Positions 6,008 to 17,121 are shown, counted from the first letter of the stretch. The stretch: DNA of 64,000 bases from Flavobacterium hankyongi (GCF_036840915.1 NZ_CP085725.1:806001-870000), one strand, 5' to 3'. A program made the numbers and translations. The notes: generated by a model not told the origin, from the letters alone.

Positions 6008-9000
6008 TTATAGTCTAATAATTCCATCAGCTGGCATTGGATTATTGGCCACTGGAAGATTCATAAAATTGAGTTCTTGCTTAGTACGTTCTTGAGCAAA
6101 AGAGTTAGTTTCCAAGCCTCCTATGCTACCACCAACAACTCCTCCTACTACAGTATTTAATATTCCTGTATCCATACTATTTCCATTTATAGCATTAGAA
6201 CCTAATTGTATAGAAATATCGATAGCTTCTGATTTAGCAATACTTGCAGACATTCTGGCAAACAAATTACCCCAACCCGATTTATAATCTATTCCAGGTA
6301 TTGCCCAAGATAAACTCGAACTTAAAACTCCTTTTACTAAAGCTTCATCTAAACCTGTGCTTAAATCATTTCCATGAGCTGCATTATCTATTAAACTGGA
6401 TGTTGTTGCAGCTAATTCGGCACCGCCTACTGCAAAGGCACCTTTTATACCTGCATTGGCAACTTTGGCTAATGTGCTTACTGCCTGTCCAGCTTCTGCT
6501 GCGGCTTTTACACCTGTAGCGGCTTCTGCGGCTATGGAACCTGCTGCACCAAAACCTGCCGTTATTGCTCCAGCAACAAAACCTACTGCTGTATTGATAC
6601 CGTATTCTTTCCAACTAAATTCATTAGTTACTAAACTAACTGCAGAATACGTCACAGCACTTACACCAGCTCCAATAAAAGCACCCGCTAGGGAAGCAAG
6701 TCCAACACTAACAGGAGTGGATAGTCCACCTGTTATGACTTCTAAGACTCCAGCAACAGCATCAATAACAAGACCTATTAGAATTTCGATAGCACCAATA
6801 ATGGCACCTCCAATTGCTGAAAAGAAATTACCAATAGAAAAATGACCAGAAGGATCTATAAATACAAATGGATTGTTTCCTGCATAGATATAAGGACTAA
6901 AAAATTGATTGTAGCTATCCATAACCCCAAATCTTCCTATTCTACTAAAATAGAATCTGGCCTTATAGTTGTAAATGCCTAAATCGTAATCATATTCTTG
7001 ACTGGTGAATAAATAAGGGAAAAACTCTGCTTCTGGTTGAGCAATTATTTTTACGTTTCCATAAACATCGTACTCATAAGCTGCAACTGGTTCGGCATTA
7101 GTATTCATGATTACTCTGATAGAACCTAAGTGATCTTTCAAAGTATAGTAAGAAGCATCATTTTTAACAAATGAAACAATACCTACTGGTCCATAAATAA
7201 AATAGATAGTGTTTTGAGTATTCTCGGTCTTTTTAATTTGTACCAGTGGATTTCCTGACAAACTCTTTACATACAAAGTACTTTCTTGAAGGATATTACC
7301 AGAAAATTGTTGTTTTAAAACTCTATCACTCGAACTGCTGTAAAAGAACTTGTATTGTTTCTCTAAAGTCAAATCATTGATTTTGCTAGTTATTCGAGTA
7401 CCAGAATCATATAAAAACTGTAAATTCTGTGCCGCATATCCATCATCTTCTGTCGCTTGATAAGTTCCAATTGCTCCATTTAAATTGTATTGGAAATTAA
7501 AAATTGAATTTTGGTTGGAATCAACAACTTTTTGTAAGCGATCCCCTTTTCCAGATTCGGATTCAAATTGATAGGTTTTAGAGTTTATTGTTATGGTGTC
7601 AAAATTTCCATTGTTATCAAATTGATATGTCTTATTATTTGTTTGTTGACCTCTAGTTTCTACAACATTTTCTATAGCATTTAATGAATTGTATGTATTG
7701 GTAAATGTTGAACCTGCATCCATGTTAGAAGGATAGTCAAAACTAATCGCTGCTGGCTGTCCGTTATAATATGCCTTTCCGTTTGGAACAGCAGTTTTAA
7801 TATTTTCTTCAAATACAATAGAATTATCATGCTTCACATCAGTCATATTATTTAACCAAACCGGTGAATCATAACCATAATTACGAATCATGCTTGAAGC
7901 ATTTGGATTTAATATTTCCTGTAGAATTTTTCCAGTTGGATTGTAAGTATAGAAAGCAATATCACTTGACCCTTTTTCTGTTCCAATAGTTGCTATTTGT
8001 CCAATTATATTATAACTGTAATAGATTGAATAAGAAGCTGTATCTTTTTGAACAGGATAATCTATTTGGATAATTCCACCTAAATTGTTGTAATGAAAAC
8101 CTGTTTTATACTCCTCAGAATCAAAATCAGTTACTTTTTGGGTTCTTTGGATCACATTTCCGTAAACATCATAAGTGAAATTTTCGATTACATCAGCTTG
8201 ACCGTCATCAGAATGATTATTTTCAGTACTAACTACCTGTCCAATTTGGTTAGGAAGAGGAGTTCCATCAAAATCATACTGCGTTTTTAAGCGCCAAGTA
8301 TTTACATTTTCAGGATAATTGGGCTGATTATTTGCTATTTCTTGTAAAGCATTTCTATCCCAAGTGCCCATTACATAGCCACTTTCTATTATCCTACCTG
8401 AAAGATCATACTTATAATACTGATACGTTCCTTGATTTTTTGCTTCGGCATCTTGACGAAAACGCAAGCGATCTGCCTTATCATAAATCATTTCAGTTGT
8501 TCCTCCATTAGCAGAAGTTGTAGACATCAATTGCCCTAAGAAATTATAGGTTTGATAACTTACCCAATTCTCATTGTTTTCTGATCCTTCTTCATAATTA
8601 GGTGACAAGGCTCTTATTGGATAACCTAAATCGTTATAATAAACTGCCGAAACAATTTCCTGTGTTGGTGTTTTTTGACTTACTTTTCGAACCTCTTGAT
8701 TTCTTTTATTAGAAATAGTTGTTGTAGTATTACCATTTTGATCTTCTATCGTTAATTGATAGTATTCTCCTTTTGGTAAATCAAAATCACCATTATTACT
8801 ACTATAATAGAATTTTTGTGTATTTGTACCTAGCTTATAATCAGCACCAGGCATTGATTTTTCGATGACTCTACCTAAAGGAGAAGTTTCATATAAATAA
8901 CCAAAAAATGGGTAGCCAGCGTCTTCAGGATAATAGTCAGAAATTAAACCATGCATTTGTTGGTTTTGTAAATCATAAATAGCAAAATCAGTTAAATAGT

Positions 9001-12000
9001 TAAAAAGAGGAGTTGTTGAAGAAGCATCTATAAAAGCTGGTTTGGTACTAGCAATTAGATTCCCTTGCGGATTAAAAATATTTTGCATCACAGTCATACG
9101 AGTATTATCTAACAACTGAGACTGTAAATCATTACCTGTAGCATTCACAAAAGTTTGCGTTACCATTGTATTAAAAGCAGTCAACAAATAATCAATACTG
9201 ATTTTATTATTTGTAAATAAGCTTAGTTTTCCTGATATCACTTCTGTTGTGGTATAATTAAAAATGAGTACACCATCTGCAAAAAACAATAAGCTATTTT
9301 TATTAACAAGAACTAACCATTGATCTGCCAGATTGGTAACTTCAACTTCATTTGAAGTATAATTTACACTGTAAAATTTATTGAATTCTGAGTCGTAAAT
9401 TGCTTTTTCTTTTGATTTGATTCCTTTTTTAATTGTTTTAGAATACAAACCTTTTCGCAACAGTTTACTTTGGCCTTTGCTTTCTGAAGTTGCAGAATCT
9501 AAGGTAATTACTTGTTTTTTACTAGAAATAATATGATTACTATTGTCCAACAATTCCCATTGATGAGTCGATGGATTCCATTGAATAGTGAACATATTAC
9601 CAATTCTTAATCCCAGTGAATTTGAAATAACTTCTTTAGGTGTTAATTGTACTAATAGACCGTAATTATTGACTTTATCACTTTTATAATCAAGAATTCC
9701 TTCTTTGTTTGAAGCAGTATAATTCAAGATTCCGTTTTCAATTTGCCAATCAGCATCTTCCATTGGAGTCCAATATTGTTTCCATTCGTTTGCCTGAGTA
9801 AATCGAACAGCATCACCTCCATCAACCGCTAATAGTTTTAATTTACTATTAGGATCAGTAATTGAAAACGCATTGTCGTTTCCTGTTCTTGAAAAATAGT
9901 TTGTTGCCATGGCTGCTGTTTTTTCAGCAAAACTGGTATTAGACACTACCCTTTGGTAATCATCAAAAAACTTAGTTTGAATTTCTCCGTTACTTCCTAA
10001 GCTAGATTCTACAACATCAATTTCCTGATTTATAGAAACAGCAGAAAACAAGCTATGCAATGGTGAAAATCGAATACAATCTACTAAAACAGCACTTTGT
10101 GTATTGTCATTTTGAGCTTTTACGATAATTGTAATCGGGTTATTAGTTGCAATTTGTTTGAAGTTAAATACTTTAAAAAGATACGTCCATTTCCCCACTT
10201 GCTCTCCAAAAGGTAATATAATGTCTTGTCCAATAGGGTTCCCATTTTGTGTGAATGACAAAATCCATTTTGCATTTCCTTTTGTGATATCAAAACCATC
10301 AGGGAGTTTTACATAACTAGAAAAAACATAATCTTGTTCTTGATTGTGTGGCGTAAAACTATTTTGTACACCTACTCCATTACTAATTTTTAAAGAAGAT
10401 TGACCAAATTTAGCATCTATAGTAGTATCATTTTGATTAGGTATGATAGACGCTTTTGAAGTTATTTCCCAGCCATTAGAACTTTCATAAGATTCAAAAC
10501 TATAAAATGAAGCTTCATTACCTATTTTACTCGCCGTTAAAAATTCGGCTACCTGAAACTGTGCATCATTACTATAAATGTATGAAGAGTGAACACCTTC
10601 TACATTCATCATTTCATCAACAGTATCATATTCCCCACGTGTAACAACTTCTTGTTTTTTTAACCAATCTTCATTGTTTTGTGGAGAAGTATAATCAAAA
10701 ATAGGTTGATTAGCATTATTCCCTAGCCATTCAAAATTTTGAAATGGAGACCACTTCCATACATTGCTATCAGACCAATTTTTCCATGTAACTACTTTAG
10801 AGCTTACATAATTTTTGGCGTTATTTTTATCACTAACAAATACAGATTCTTGCGCAATTGCATTCAACAAATGTTTTTGTTTCATGACCGACTGATAGTC
10901 CGAAATTTGTATTGCATATTTTTTTTCGTTTGTAAGGGTCTTTAATGTACCTTCTGAATCATAATAAGATGTTATAGAGGTCATTGGTAATCCCAAATCC
11001 TGATAATAATTTACTGTAGAAAGTTGCGAAACTCCATCTTGTTGTGATAAGACTTTATTAATTCTGTAAAATGCCCCGTAGAGATAATTTTTCTGATTGA
11101 CATTATTTTTAAATATTTGCCAATAGTTTACTTCTTTAGTAATTAATTTACCTTCCTTATCATATTGTAATTTTTGTAATAGTGCACCATTCAAAAGCGC
11201 ACTATAATTATAAACCCAATTGGTATCATAAGGAATTTCATTTTGAGCTGATACTCCGTTAGAAAAATAACTTATAGAAATGCCGCTTGTAGTTTTAGTA
11301 ACATCTGGAATTTTAGTTCCAAAAAATGTAGTCACTTTAGGAAACTGCGCTAAACCTGAACGTCCATCATAAGTAATAATGGATTGAGCTGAACGGGCAT
11401 AATCATACGACTGATAATAGGCTTGTTCTTCATTGACATCGTTTGTAATTGTGATGTAAGAAACAGGCGTTATCGTTACGGAATCTGTTGCTTTTCCATC
11501 AACAACTTTATAAATGGATAAGGAATTACAACTGTCAAAATCTTGATTTGAAGGGTACGTAACAAAAGTGTCTGATCCTGCAAGAAGTGTTCCAGGTTTT
11601 ACATTGTCTGAATCAACAACTATTTTTTGACCAAATCCATCTCCCGTAATAGGTAATTTTATAGGAGCGTCAATACTACCATTACTAGGATTTACAAAAT
11701 AAGTTTGTGCATTGTTATCTGTAGTATCTTGATAAGCAATATATGATGAAGCTCTATTTTGAACTGTATTGGGTGCATTCAAGTTATTTAGCTGTTGTGA
11801 TAACTTAAGCCAAGTTCCTTTAGTATTTAGATAATATACATCTTTACCAACAGTCATATAATTGCCACTGAATGTAATATTTTTATCGGTAGAAACTAAA
11901 TTTTGAAGCAAACCCCAATTCCCTATATTAGGATTAAATTGAAAATATTGATTAACATTGTTTGCCCCTTGTACTTTAGACATCGCAATAATATCGATAC

Positions 12001-14239
12001 CTGTAGCAAAGTTTACTTTATCATCAGCTTTTGTTGTAAAAGCCGTCGATTTCCAATTTTGAGCATTATTACTACTTCCAGCACCTCCTATGTATCTATT
12101 TGCAAATGGATTATTTGTAATTAATGCATCGGTTAAAATGGTTGAGAATAATTGAAATTGAGATTTTCCCTCTACAATTGGTGATTCATAATTTCTAACC
12201 AAAGGACTTGCAGCGTCAAGTAAATTAAAATTTTTATCCCATTGCAGAATTCTTAAACTATAGTTTATTTTATCATTGGTCTGTGCTGTAATGTAAGTCG
12301 CTACAGCAAAGGCATTGCTTAAGTTTATATTAAAAGGAAAATTAGAAGCATCTGAAGTATCTTTATAAATAGTAACATTTGATGTACTATACAATGTGCT
12401 CTTTGTCCAAACATTGTTTCCATTATGATAAAATAACTGAAACTGTAATACTTTTGTAGTATAATTGTAAAAAGAAGCTATATAATAATTGTCTTTTGCT
12501 TTTAATAAGATATTAGAAGCATTTGCTATATCTGAAGGTGAAGGTGTTAATATAGAAATACCTCCTTGTACAGGATTAACCGAGTTATTCCATGTTTTTT
12601 GCTTCCAGTTCCATTGAAATACAGTAACAGGATTAGTTGTGATTTCTTTGCTAGAAACAATGACAAAATCCTTACCTGAATCTATTCCAACTTTAGATGT
12701 ATCTGATTTTAGAGGAAAATTTTGTACACCATTAGTCAAGTTGAATGTACCAAATTTCTCTGGATTTCTTCTGTATAAAAATAATTGAACTTGCTTTCTT
12801 GTTTTTTCAGTAAAATAAAGTGCTATATAATCAGATTTTGCAATAACTCCTAAAGTATCGATATCAAAATCAATATTCGTAAAATATGGTGTAGTAGGAA
12901 CATCTGAATTTAACTCGTAAGTTGACCAATTTCCAGACCAAGAATGTACTTTGGCCACTAGTTTTTTATTGACTTTATCATACCAAGTAATCACAGTATA
13001 GTCGGTACCAAACCAAACTCTAGGAATGGCATTAGTCATTGGACTGGTTACTTTTACATTTCGTGAACTATTTAATGGTTCATCTTTATAAGTGTAAATT
13101 GCTCTAGCACCTTGAGGATATAAAATACTTTTTAATGCACCTGCATTGGTATCTTGTATTTTGTCATAGTAATCAAACTCCATTCCTGGTAAAGTGTTCC
13201 CCTTAGGTTGCACTTGCCAAAAACTTTTTAAAACCCTTTTCCACATCAAAGGATAAACAGTTGTTTGACTATTAGATCCCAGATTGATAAAATCGTATTC
13301 AAAAACAATCGTGAATTGCAATATATTCAACTTATTTTTGACTTCTATATAATCTAAAAAGCGAGTTTCATAACCATCTTGATAGGCATTTGGTGCAGGC
13401 TGATTGGTATGCATCGCCTGATATTCAATTATATTTTGCGGACTTGGGTTATTAGTACCAAATTTTTCCCCATAAAAGAATGAAATTGTTCTTTGAAAAC
13501 TATCTTCAATTTGTTTAAGATATGAAGCTTGTGTGTACACCAAACCATTTGAATTCCCCACAGGAATGTTCACATTATCGTAAGTGTATAAGACCGATTG
13601 GTCCCAAGTATTTCGAACTTCGGATAGGTTCCAAGCAGCTACATAGTTTTCTTGTCCCGAGGTAACATTAGAAGTCCCCATCCAGTTCCCCCATTGCACG
13701 CCGTATTGAACAGTGTTTCGTCCACTGTTCTTGTCACCATAAATAAAAACAGTTCCATCTTCTTTAATGATAGTCCATTTTTCATTATATGGATCGTATT
13801 GTATGTCCCAAAATTCAAAATTTCTAAGTTGGAACAATAAACTAGCTGGATTTCCAGGTAACATTCCATCTTGTATTAAAGGATTTGAACTTCCATTTTC
13901 CATTAGAAAATAATCATCTGACGAAGTAGTACCACTACCGTTTTTATTGACTACAATTTTGTCAAATGACATATCCCAACCTAAACCTAAAATTCCAGTT
14001 GGATTGGTAAGATTCCAGTTTTCTACAGAATTTTTTATATTGCTGGTGTACATTATATTCACATCTACATCTAATCCTTTTCTTCCCTGAAAAGTTGCTA
14101 TGTTTACAGGAATATTTGCAGTACCAGTGAATAAATTGACACTTTCTTTTATTTGACCTACAGCTTTATTATTAAACTGGAACGTCGTAACCTGAGGCTT
14201 ATTCTGGTCATTGTTAGGTGTTGTATTGTTTGAGTTCAT
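6008..14239 (-). CDS. giant SpvB/RHS-repeat toxin-like protein (2743 aa)
   Basis: The N-terminus (about residues 20-130) resembles the SpvB domain of insecticidal Tc toxin TcB: FQFNNKAVGQIKESVNLFTG, then GRKGLDVDVNIMYTS and GILGLGWDMSFDKI. Long beta-rich regions follow, then YD/RHS repeats (YDKADRLRFRQD; YDVYGNVIQRT). The RHS-associated core comes next: DHLGSIRVIMN, YDVYGNVKIIAQ, SQEYDYDLGIYNYKARFYFSRIGRF, and YAGNNPFVFIDPSGHF near residue 2464. The DPSG motif is the usual boundary to the variable toxin tip. The last roughly 280 residues are rich in Gly/Ala with several hydrophobic stretches (AIGGAIIGAIEILIGLVIDA; GLASLAGAFIGAGVSAV), suggesting a pore-forming or membrane-inserting tip. There is no N-terminal signal peptide and no obvious immunity gene next door. 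The neighbouring genes encode oxygenases, which is unusual. Confidence 0.88.
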   Translation of the reverse strand: MNSNNTTPNNDQNKPQVTTFQFNNKAVGQIKESVNLFTGTANIPVNIATFQGRKGLDVDVNIMYTSNIKNSVENWNLTNPTGILGLGWDMSFDKIVVNKNGSGTTSSDDYFLMENGSSNPLIQDGMLPGNPASLLFQLRNFEFWDIQYDPYNEKWTIIKEDGTVFIYGDKNSGRNTVQYGVQWGNWMGTSNVTSGQENYVAAWNLSEVRNTWDQSVLYTYDNVNIPVGNSNGLVYTQASYLKQIEDSFQRTISFFYGEKFGTNNPSPQNIIEYQAMHTNQPAPNAYQDGYETRFLDYIEVKNKLNILQFTIVFEYDFINLGSNSQTTVYPLMWKRVLKSFWQVQPKGNTLPGMEFDYYDKIQDTNAGALKSILYPQGARAIYTYKDEPLNSSRNVKVTSPMTNAIPRVWFGTDYTVITWYDKVNKKLVAKVHSWSGNWSTYELNSDVPTTPYFTNIDFDIDTLGVIAKSDYIALYFTEKTRKQVQLFLYRRNPEKFGTFNLTNGVQNFPLKSDTSKVGIDSGKDFVIVSSKEITTNPVTVFQWNWKQKTWNNSVNPVQGGISILTPSPSDIANASNILLKAKDNYYIASFYNYTTKVLQFQLFYHNGNNVWTKSTLYSTSNVTIYKDTSDASNFPFNINLSNAFAVATYITAQTNDKINYSLRILQWDKNFNLLDAASPLVRNYESPIVEGKSQFQLFSTILTDALITNNPFANRYIGGAGSSNNAQNWKSTAFTTKADDKVNFATGIDIIAMSKVQGANNVNQYFQFNPNIGNWGLLQNLVSTDKNITFSGNYMTVGKDVYYLNTKGTWLKLSQQLNNLNAPNTVQNRASSYIAYQDTTDNNAQTYFVNPSNGSIDAPIKLPITGDGFGQKIVVDSDNVKPGTLLAGSDTFVTYPSNQDFDSCNSLSIYKVVDGKATDSVTITPVSYITITNDVNEEQAYYQSYDYARSAQSIITYDGRSGLAQFPKVTTFFGTKIPDVTKTTSGISISYFSNGVSAQNEIPYDTNWVYNYSALLNGALLQKLQYDKEGKLITKEVNYWQIFKNNVNQKNYLYGAFYRINKVLSQQDGVSQLSTVNYYQDLGLPMTSITSYYDSEGTLKTLTNEKKYAIQISDYQSVMKQKHLLNAIAQESVFVSDKNNAKNYVSSKVVTWKNWSDSNVWKWSPFQNFEWLGNNANQPIFDYTSPQNNEDWLKKQEVVTRGEYDTVDEMMNVEGVHSSYIYSNDAQFQVAEFLTASKIGNEASFYSFESYESSNGWEITSKASIIPNQNDTTIDAKFGQSSLKISNGVGVQNSFTPHNQEQDYVFSSYVKLPDGFDITKGNAKWILSFTQNGNPIGQDIILPFGEQVGKWTYLFKVFNFKQIATNNPITIIVKAQNDNTQSAVLVDCIRFSPLHSLFSAVSINQEIDVVESSLGSNGEIQTKFFDDYQRVVSNTSFAEKTAAMATNYFSRTGNDNAFSITDPNSKLKLLAVDGGDAVRFTQANEWKQYWTPMEDADWQIENGILNYTASNKEGILDYKSDKVNNYGLLVQLTPKEVISNSLGLRIGNMFTIQWNPSTHQWELLDNSNHIISSKKQVITLDSATSESKGQSKLLRKGLYSKTIKKGIKSKEKAIYDSEFNKFYSVNYTSNEVEVTNLADQWLVLVNKNSLLFFADGVLIFNYTTTEVISGKLSLFTNNKISIDYLLTAFNTMVTQTFVNATGNDLQSQLLDNTRMTVMQNIFNPQGNLIASTKPAFIDASSTTPLFNYLTDFAIYDLQNQQMHGLISDYYPEDAGYPFFGYLYETSPLGRVIEKSMPGADYKLGTNTQKFYYSSNNGDFDLPKGEYYQLTIEDQNGNTTTTISNKRNQEVRKVSQKTPTQEIVSAVYYNDLGYPIRALSPNYEEGSENNENWVSYQTYNFLGQLMSTTSANGGTTEMIYDKADRLRFRQDAEAKNQGTYQYYKYDLSGRIIESGYVMGTWDRNALQEIANNQPNYPENVNTWRLKTQYDFDGTPLPNQIGQVVSTENNHSDDGQADVIENFTYDVYGNVIQRTQKVTDFDSEEYKTGFHYNNLGGIIQIDYPVQKDTASYSIYYSYNIIGQIATIGTEKGSSDIAFYTYNPTGKILQEILNPNASSMIRNYGYDSPVWLNNMTDVKHDNSIVFEENIKTAVPNGKAYYNGQPAAISFDYPSNMDAGSTFTNTYNSLNAIENVVETRGQQTNNKTYQFDNNGNFDTITINSKTYQFESESGKGDRLQKVVDSNQNSIFNFQYNLNGAIGTYQATEDDGYAAQNLQFLYDSGTRITSKINDLTLEKQYKFFYSSSSDRVLKQQFSGNILQESTLYVKSLSGNPLVQIKKTENTQNTIYFIYGPVGIVSFVKNDASYYTLKDHLGSIRVIMNTNAEPVAAYEYDVYGNVKIIAQPEAEFFPYLFTSQEYDYDLGIYNYKARFYFSRIGRFGVMDSYNQFFSPYIYAGNNPFVFIDPSGHFSIGNFFSAIGGAIIGAIEILIGLVIDAVAGVLEVITGGLSTPVSVGLASLAGAFIGAGVSAVTYSAVSLVTNEFSWKEYGINTAVGFVAGAITAGFGAAGSIAAEAATGVKAAAEAGQAVSTLAKVANAGIKGAFAVGGAELAATTSSLIDNAAHGNDLSTGLDEALVKGVLSSSLSWAIPGIDYKSGWGNLFARMSASIAKSEAIDISIQLGSNAINGNSMDTGILNTVVGGVVGGSIGGLETNSFAQERTKQELNFMNLPVANNPMPADGIIRL

Positions 14240-14268
14240 TTTTAGTAGTTTATTTGATTAATAGTTTT

Positions 14269-15387
14269 TTAGAAGAATGCGGCGCAAGCTCTTGTAACAA
14301 AACTTGTGGTTATAGGCGCACTTTCATAGGTAAGTATGGTGTGTATGTAACCTATAGGGCGTCCCATAGGCATTTGGATAAATGGGCAAGATTCCCATCC
14401 TTGATTTTCAATATATCGTTCAGTTAGAAACTGTAAACTTTTGTCTAACCATTGAGAATCAATCTCTCTATTTAAATAATTAGAAGCGATTGAAATACCT
14501 AGCAAAGCCAAAGCTGTTTGTAAAGAATCCGATTCTTGGTCTTCTAATCCCCATCCTCCGTCAGATCTTCTTGTGCTAAACAAAAAGTTTAAAGCATTGT
14601 TTATAACTTCTTTATTACCAAAGTTTTTACAAATCGCTTTTATACTAACAAATGTTCCGTAATATAATCCGTGATACCAAGTGCTTCCCCAAGTACCATG
14701 ATTCTGTTTGTTATATAAAAATTGTAATCCTCTTTGAATATCTTTTTCAAATCGCTCTTTATCATATAAATTCAGAGCATATAAAAAATTAGCGACTACA
14801 TCTACATCAGATCCTGTTCCCCAACCTTTATGGATCCATTCATATTGTAGTAGCTGTTCTTTTGTCAAGTTTTCTTTAGGTAGAATCCAAGTTTCCCAAC
14901 CTAAATCTTCATTTGCCTGTTCATTTAGTATGGTTTGAATTGGAATTTCAAATAAATCCTCAAAAAAAGCTTTAGGATAGTAATGACAAAAAGCTTGTAA
15001 AATTTGAGCCAAATCATCTACATCAGCAGGTAATTCTATTAAATCAACAAAATAACTCCACCCTCCTATTGCATCTTTTCTTCTTGAATTGCGTAAATAA
15101 TCTAATTCTGAAATAATAACCGTATCTAGGTTTAAGTTTGTCTTTTCATTGGCATTAATAAACGTATCAACAATCAAAGCTCTTTGAAAGATGTCGGTCA
15201 CTTGTAATTCTTCTTCAACAAGAAAAATTTCTTTTGAAAAAGGCATAGAATGTTTCGTATTGACAAAACCATTTTTTTGTTCCTCTAACAAATGTTGAAT
15301 ACCTTTATCAAAGAGTCCTTTCCACGACATTGCTTTGTTTTGGATTGAGATATGATTATCAATTATTTCTTTAGAAACTTGTGACAT
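14269..15387 (-). CDS. squalene-cyclase/prenyltransferase-repeat protein
   Basis: This 372-aa protein has alpha-alpha barrel repeats of the squalene-hopene cyclase superfamily. QW-type motifs appear as QNHGTWGSTWYHGLYYGTF and RRSDGGWGLEDQESDSLQTA, with a Gly-rich GWESCPFIQMPMGRPIGYIH near the C-terminus. It is about half the length of true squalene-hopene cyclases (around 630 aa), closer to a single-barrel domain. GTGSDVDVVAN is the only acidic DxD-like motif and is not a clear DxDD catalytic motif. Its start overlaps the end of the upstream PhyH-family gene by 17 nt, so the two are translationally coupled. It may act on a terpenoid or be a non-catalytic binder. Confidence 0.75.
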   Translation of the reverse strand: MSQVSKEIIDNHISIQNKAMSWKGLFDKGIQHLLEEQKNGFVNTKHSMPFSKEIFLVEEELQVTDIFQRALIVDTFINANEKTNLNLDTVIISELDYLRNSRRKDAIGGWSYFVDLIELPADVDDLAQILQAFCHYYPKAFFEDLFEIPIQTILNEQANEDLGWETWILPKENLTKEQLLQYEWIHKGWGTGSDVDVVANFLYALNLYDKERFEKDIQRGLQFLYNKQNHGTWGSTWYHGLYYGTFVSIKAICKNFGNKEVINNALNFLFSTRRSDGGWGLEDQESDSLQTALALLGISIASNYLNREIDSQWLDKSLQFLTERYIENQGWESCPFIQMPMGRPIGYIHTILTYESAPITTSFVTRACAAFF

Positions 15388-16240
15388 GGCTTTCCTTTTT
15401 AAATTGGCTTAAATAATTAAATAGCTTTTCTTTTGATGCTATTTCTTTTTCTAGGTTTATACTTTGAATAAGTTCGTACTCTTCGGGATTTGGTTTACTA
15501 AAAAGAGGTGCTGAGAGGTAGTATTTTTGATCTACATTAAATACTTCTGCTGTTTGATTACATGTATTATGATAATGATATCTCAGATTAGATTCTTTGG
15601 GACCAGCCAAACCAGCAGCAACAATTCTTGGCTCTGTACTTTTATTTGTTGGAGAAGCATGAAAAACAGCTGGATTACCTATGTAAGCCTGACCTGCTTT
15701 CATATACAATAACTCACCAAACTGTTCTAAAAGTTCTTGTTGTATTGTTATAAAAGGAAATGGCTCTCCTCCACATCTTGGAAAATGTAAAAAATACTGA
15801 CTTCCTGGTATTACTTGTAATCCACCATTAACTTCATTAGTACCGATAAGCGGCACCCACAGACCAAAAGGTTGATAAATTTGTTCATCTAAAAATGAAG
15901 GATCTTGATGTAATGGAACTGTTCCAATGTTTGAATTTGGATATTTGACATTAAAATTTCCCCAAAAGAAAGTAACATCAATAAAAATATTTTGCATTGC
16001 ATTTTTAAAAAATGCCTCTATTACGTTAGAAACTTCATTTCTAAAAACAACATTCTTGCTCATAATCGTCGAAGCAAAAGCAGCCTCGCCAAGATCGCCT
16101 TCAAGATTATCGTAAGCAGCTCTAAGTGAACTAACTTCGTTTGAAGATAAAAAATCAACTACAACATATCCTTTTTTATTAAACAGATCTTGATGCTCAT
16201 GATTTTTAAAAAGAGCTCTATTTTTATTTGTTGTATTCAT
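15371..16240 (-). CDS. PhyH-family 2OG-Fe(II) dioxygenase, copy 1
   Basis: This 289-aa phytanoyl-CoA dioxygenase-like protein opens with NKKGYVVVDFLSSNEVSSLR, typical of the family. VPLHQDPSFLDE gives the HxD iron ligands (about residues 120-130). GLWVPLIGTNEVNGGLQVIPGS is the conserved strand region. FHASPTNKSTEPRIVAAGL gives the distal His and the Arg for 2-oxoglutarate. It is adjacent to the second PhyH copy at 16241 with no gap, and overlaps the cyclase-like gene downstream. The pair looks like a tandem duplication that has since diverged. The substrate is unknown; family members hydroxylate lipids or peptide and terpenoid natural products. Confidence 0.87.
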   Translation of the reverse strand: MNTTNKNRALFKNHEHQDLFNKKGYVVVDFLSSNEVSSLRAAYDNLEGDLGEAAFASTIMSKNVVFRNEVSNVIEAFFKNAMQNIFIDVTFFWGNFNVKYPNSNIGTVPLHQDPSFLDEQIYQPFGLWVPLIGTNEVNGGLQVIPGSQYFLHFPRCGGEPFPFITIQQELLEQFGELLYMKAGQAYIGNPAVFHASPTNKSTEPRIVAAGLAGPKESNLRYHYHNTCNQTAEVFNVDQKYYLSAPLFSKPNPEEYELIQSINLEKEIASKEKLFNYLSQFKKESHVTSF

Positions 16241-17095
16241 TTAAACAGGTAGTTTACTTTCCTTTTTTGATTCTCCTAGAATCATTCTGATTTTCTCTTG
16301 ATCAAGAGCGTCGAAATGATACGGTACTTCTCCAATTTTTTTAGCAATTGACTCATCAGGTCTGCTAAAAAGTGGCGTTTCTATATAATAATCAGGTTCT
16401 AATTCGAACACTTCCATAACAGTACTTGGATTTCTAAAATCTTGATAATAGCAACGCATTTGACTTTCTTCTTCAGCTAACCAAGCCAAAGCAGCTACCC
16501 TTTCAGTATCACTATAATTGGATGGAGACCAATGGAATACTTTTGAACTTCCTATATAAGCTTGTCCTGCCTTTATATCTAGGCGCTTAAAGTAATTTTC
16601 TATCAAATAAGGACTCAATTCATTGTATGGAAACTTAGGAAGAGTACTTCTTGGACCATTATTTAGTCGCTGACTACCATCTATAACTTCAAGAGCTCCA
16701 TTCATTTGATTGGTATCAATAAGTGGTACCCATAAAGTAATGCCTTGATATTTTGATTCATCTACATAAGCAGGATCCTGATGGATAGAACAAATACTCT
16801 CCGATTGATTCGCTTGTTTGGAAGTAAATATTCCGAAGAAGAGCTTAAAATTATCCAAATGTGAAGCCACAGCTTTTGCAAAAGTATTTGTGATGCCATC
16901 CGAAACTTTTTTTCTGTAATCGGCATCCATGCTCATATTGGAAGTCGAAAAACCTCTTTCTTTTGGTTGTGCATTTAACTGATTATATAGTTGTTGTAAT
17001 GAAGCAACTTCAGAATGATTTAAGAAGTCAATTACCACATATCCCTTTTCTTCAAACTCTTTTTGTAGAATAGGATCATTGAAAACATTTCTCAT
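16241..17095 (-). CDS. PhyH-family 2OG-Fe(II) dioxygenase, copy 2
   Basis: This 284-aa protein is laid out like its neighbour. EEKGYVVIDFLNHSEVASLQ is at the N-terminus, SIHQDPAYVDESKYQGITLW has the HxD ligands, LIDTNQMNGALEVIDGSQRL follows, and FHWSPSNYSDTERVAALAWL holds the distal His and Arg. The stop abuts the start of copy 1. The upstream thioredoxin-fold gene ends 26 nt away. Two active-site-intact copies in one operon suggest two successive hydroxylations or two substrates. Confidence 0.87.
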   Translation of the reverse strand: MRNVFNDPILQKEFEEKGYVVIDFLNHSEVASLQQLYNQLNAQPKERGFSTSNMSMDADYRKKVSDGITNTFAKAVASHLDNFKLFFGIFTSKQANQSESICSIHQDPAYVDESKYQGITLWVPLIDTNQMNGALEVIDGSQRLNNGPRSTLPKFPYNELSPYLIENYFKRLDIKAGQAYIGSSKVFHWSPSNYSDTERVAALAWLAEEESQMRCYYQDFRNPSTVMEVFELEPDYYIETPLFSRPDESIAKKIGEVPYHFDALDQEKIRMILGESKKESKLPV

Positions 17096-17121
17096 ATTTT
17101 TTATAAAAAATTAGACGTTGA

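Noticed and set aside
6384..6845. Open frames overlapping the C-terminal part of the RHS gene
   Set aside because: They are shadows of the Ala/Gly-rich coding sequence in other frames, with no start signals.
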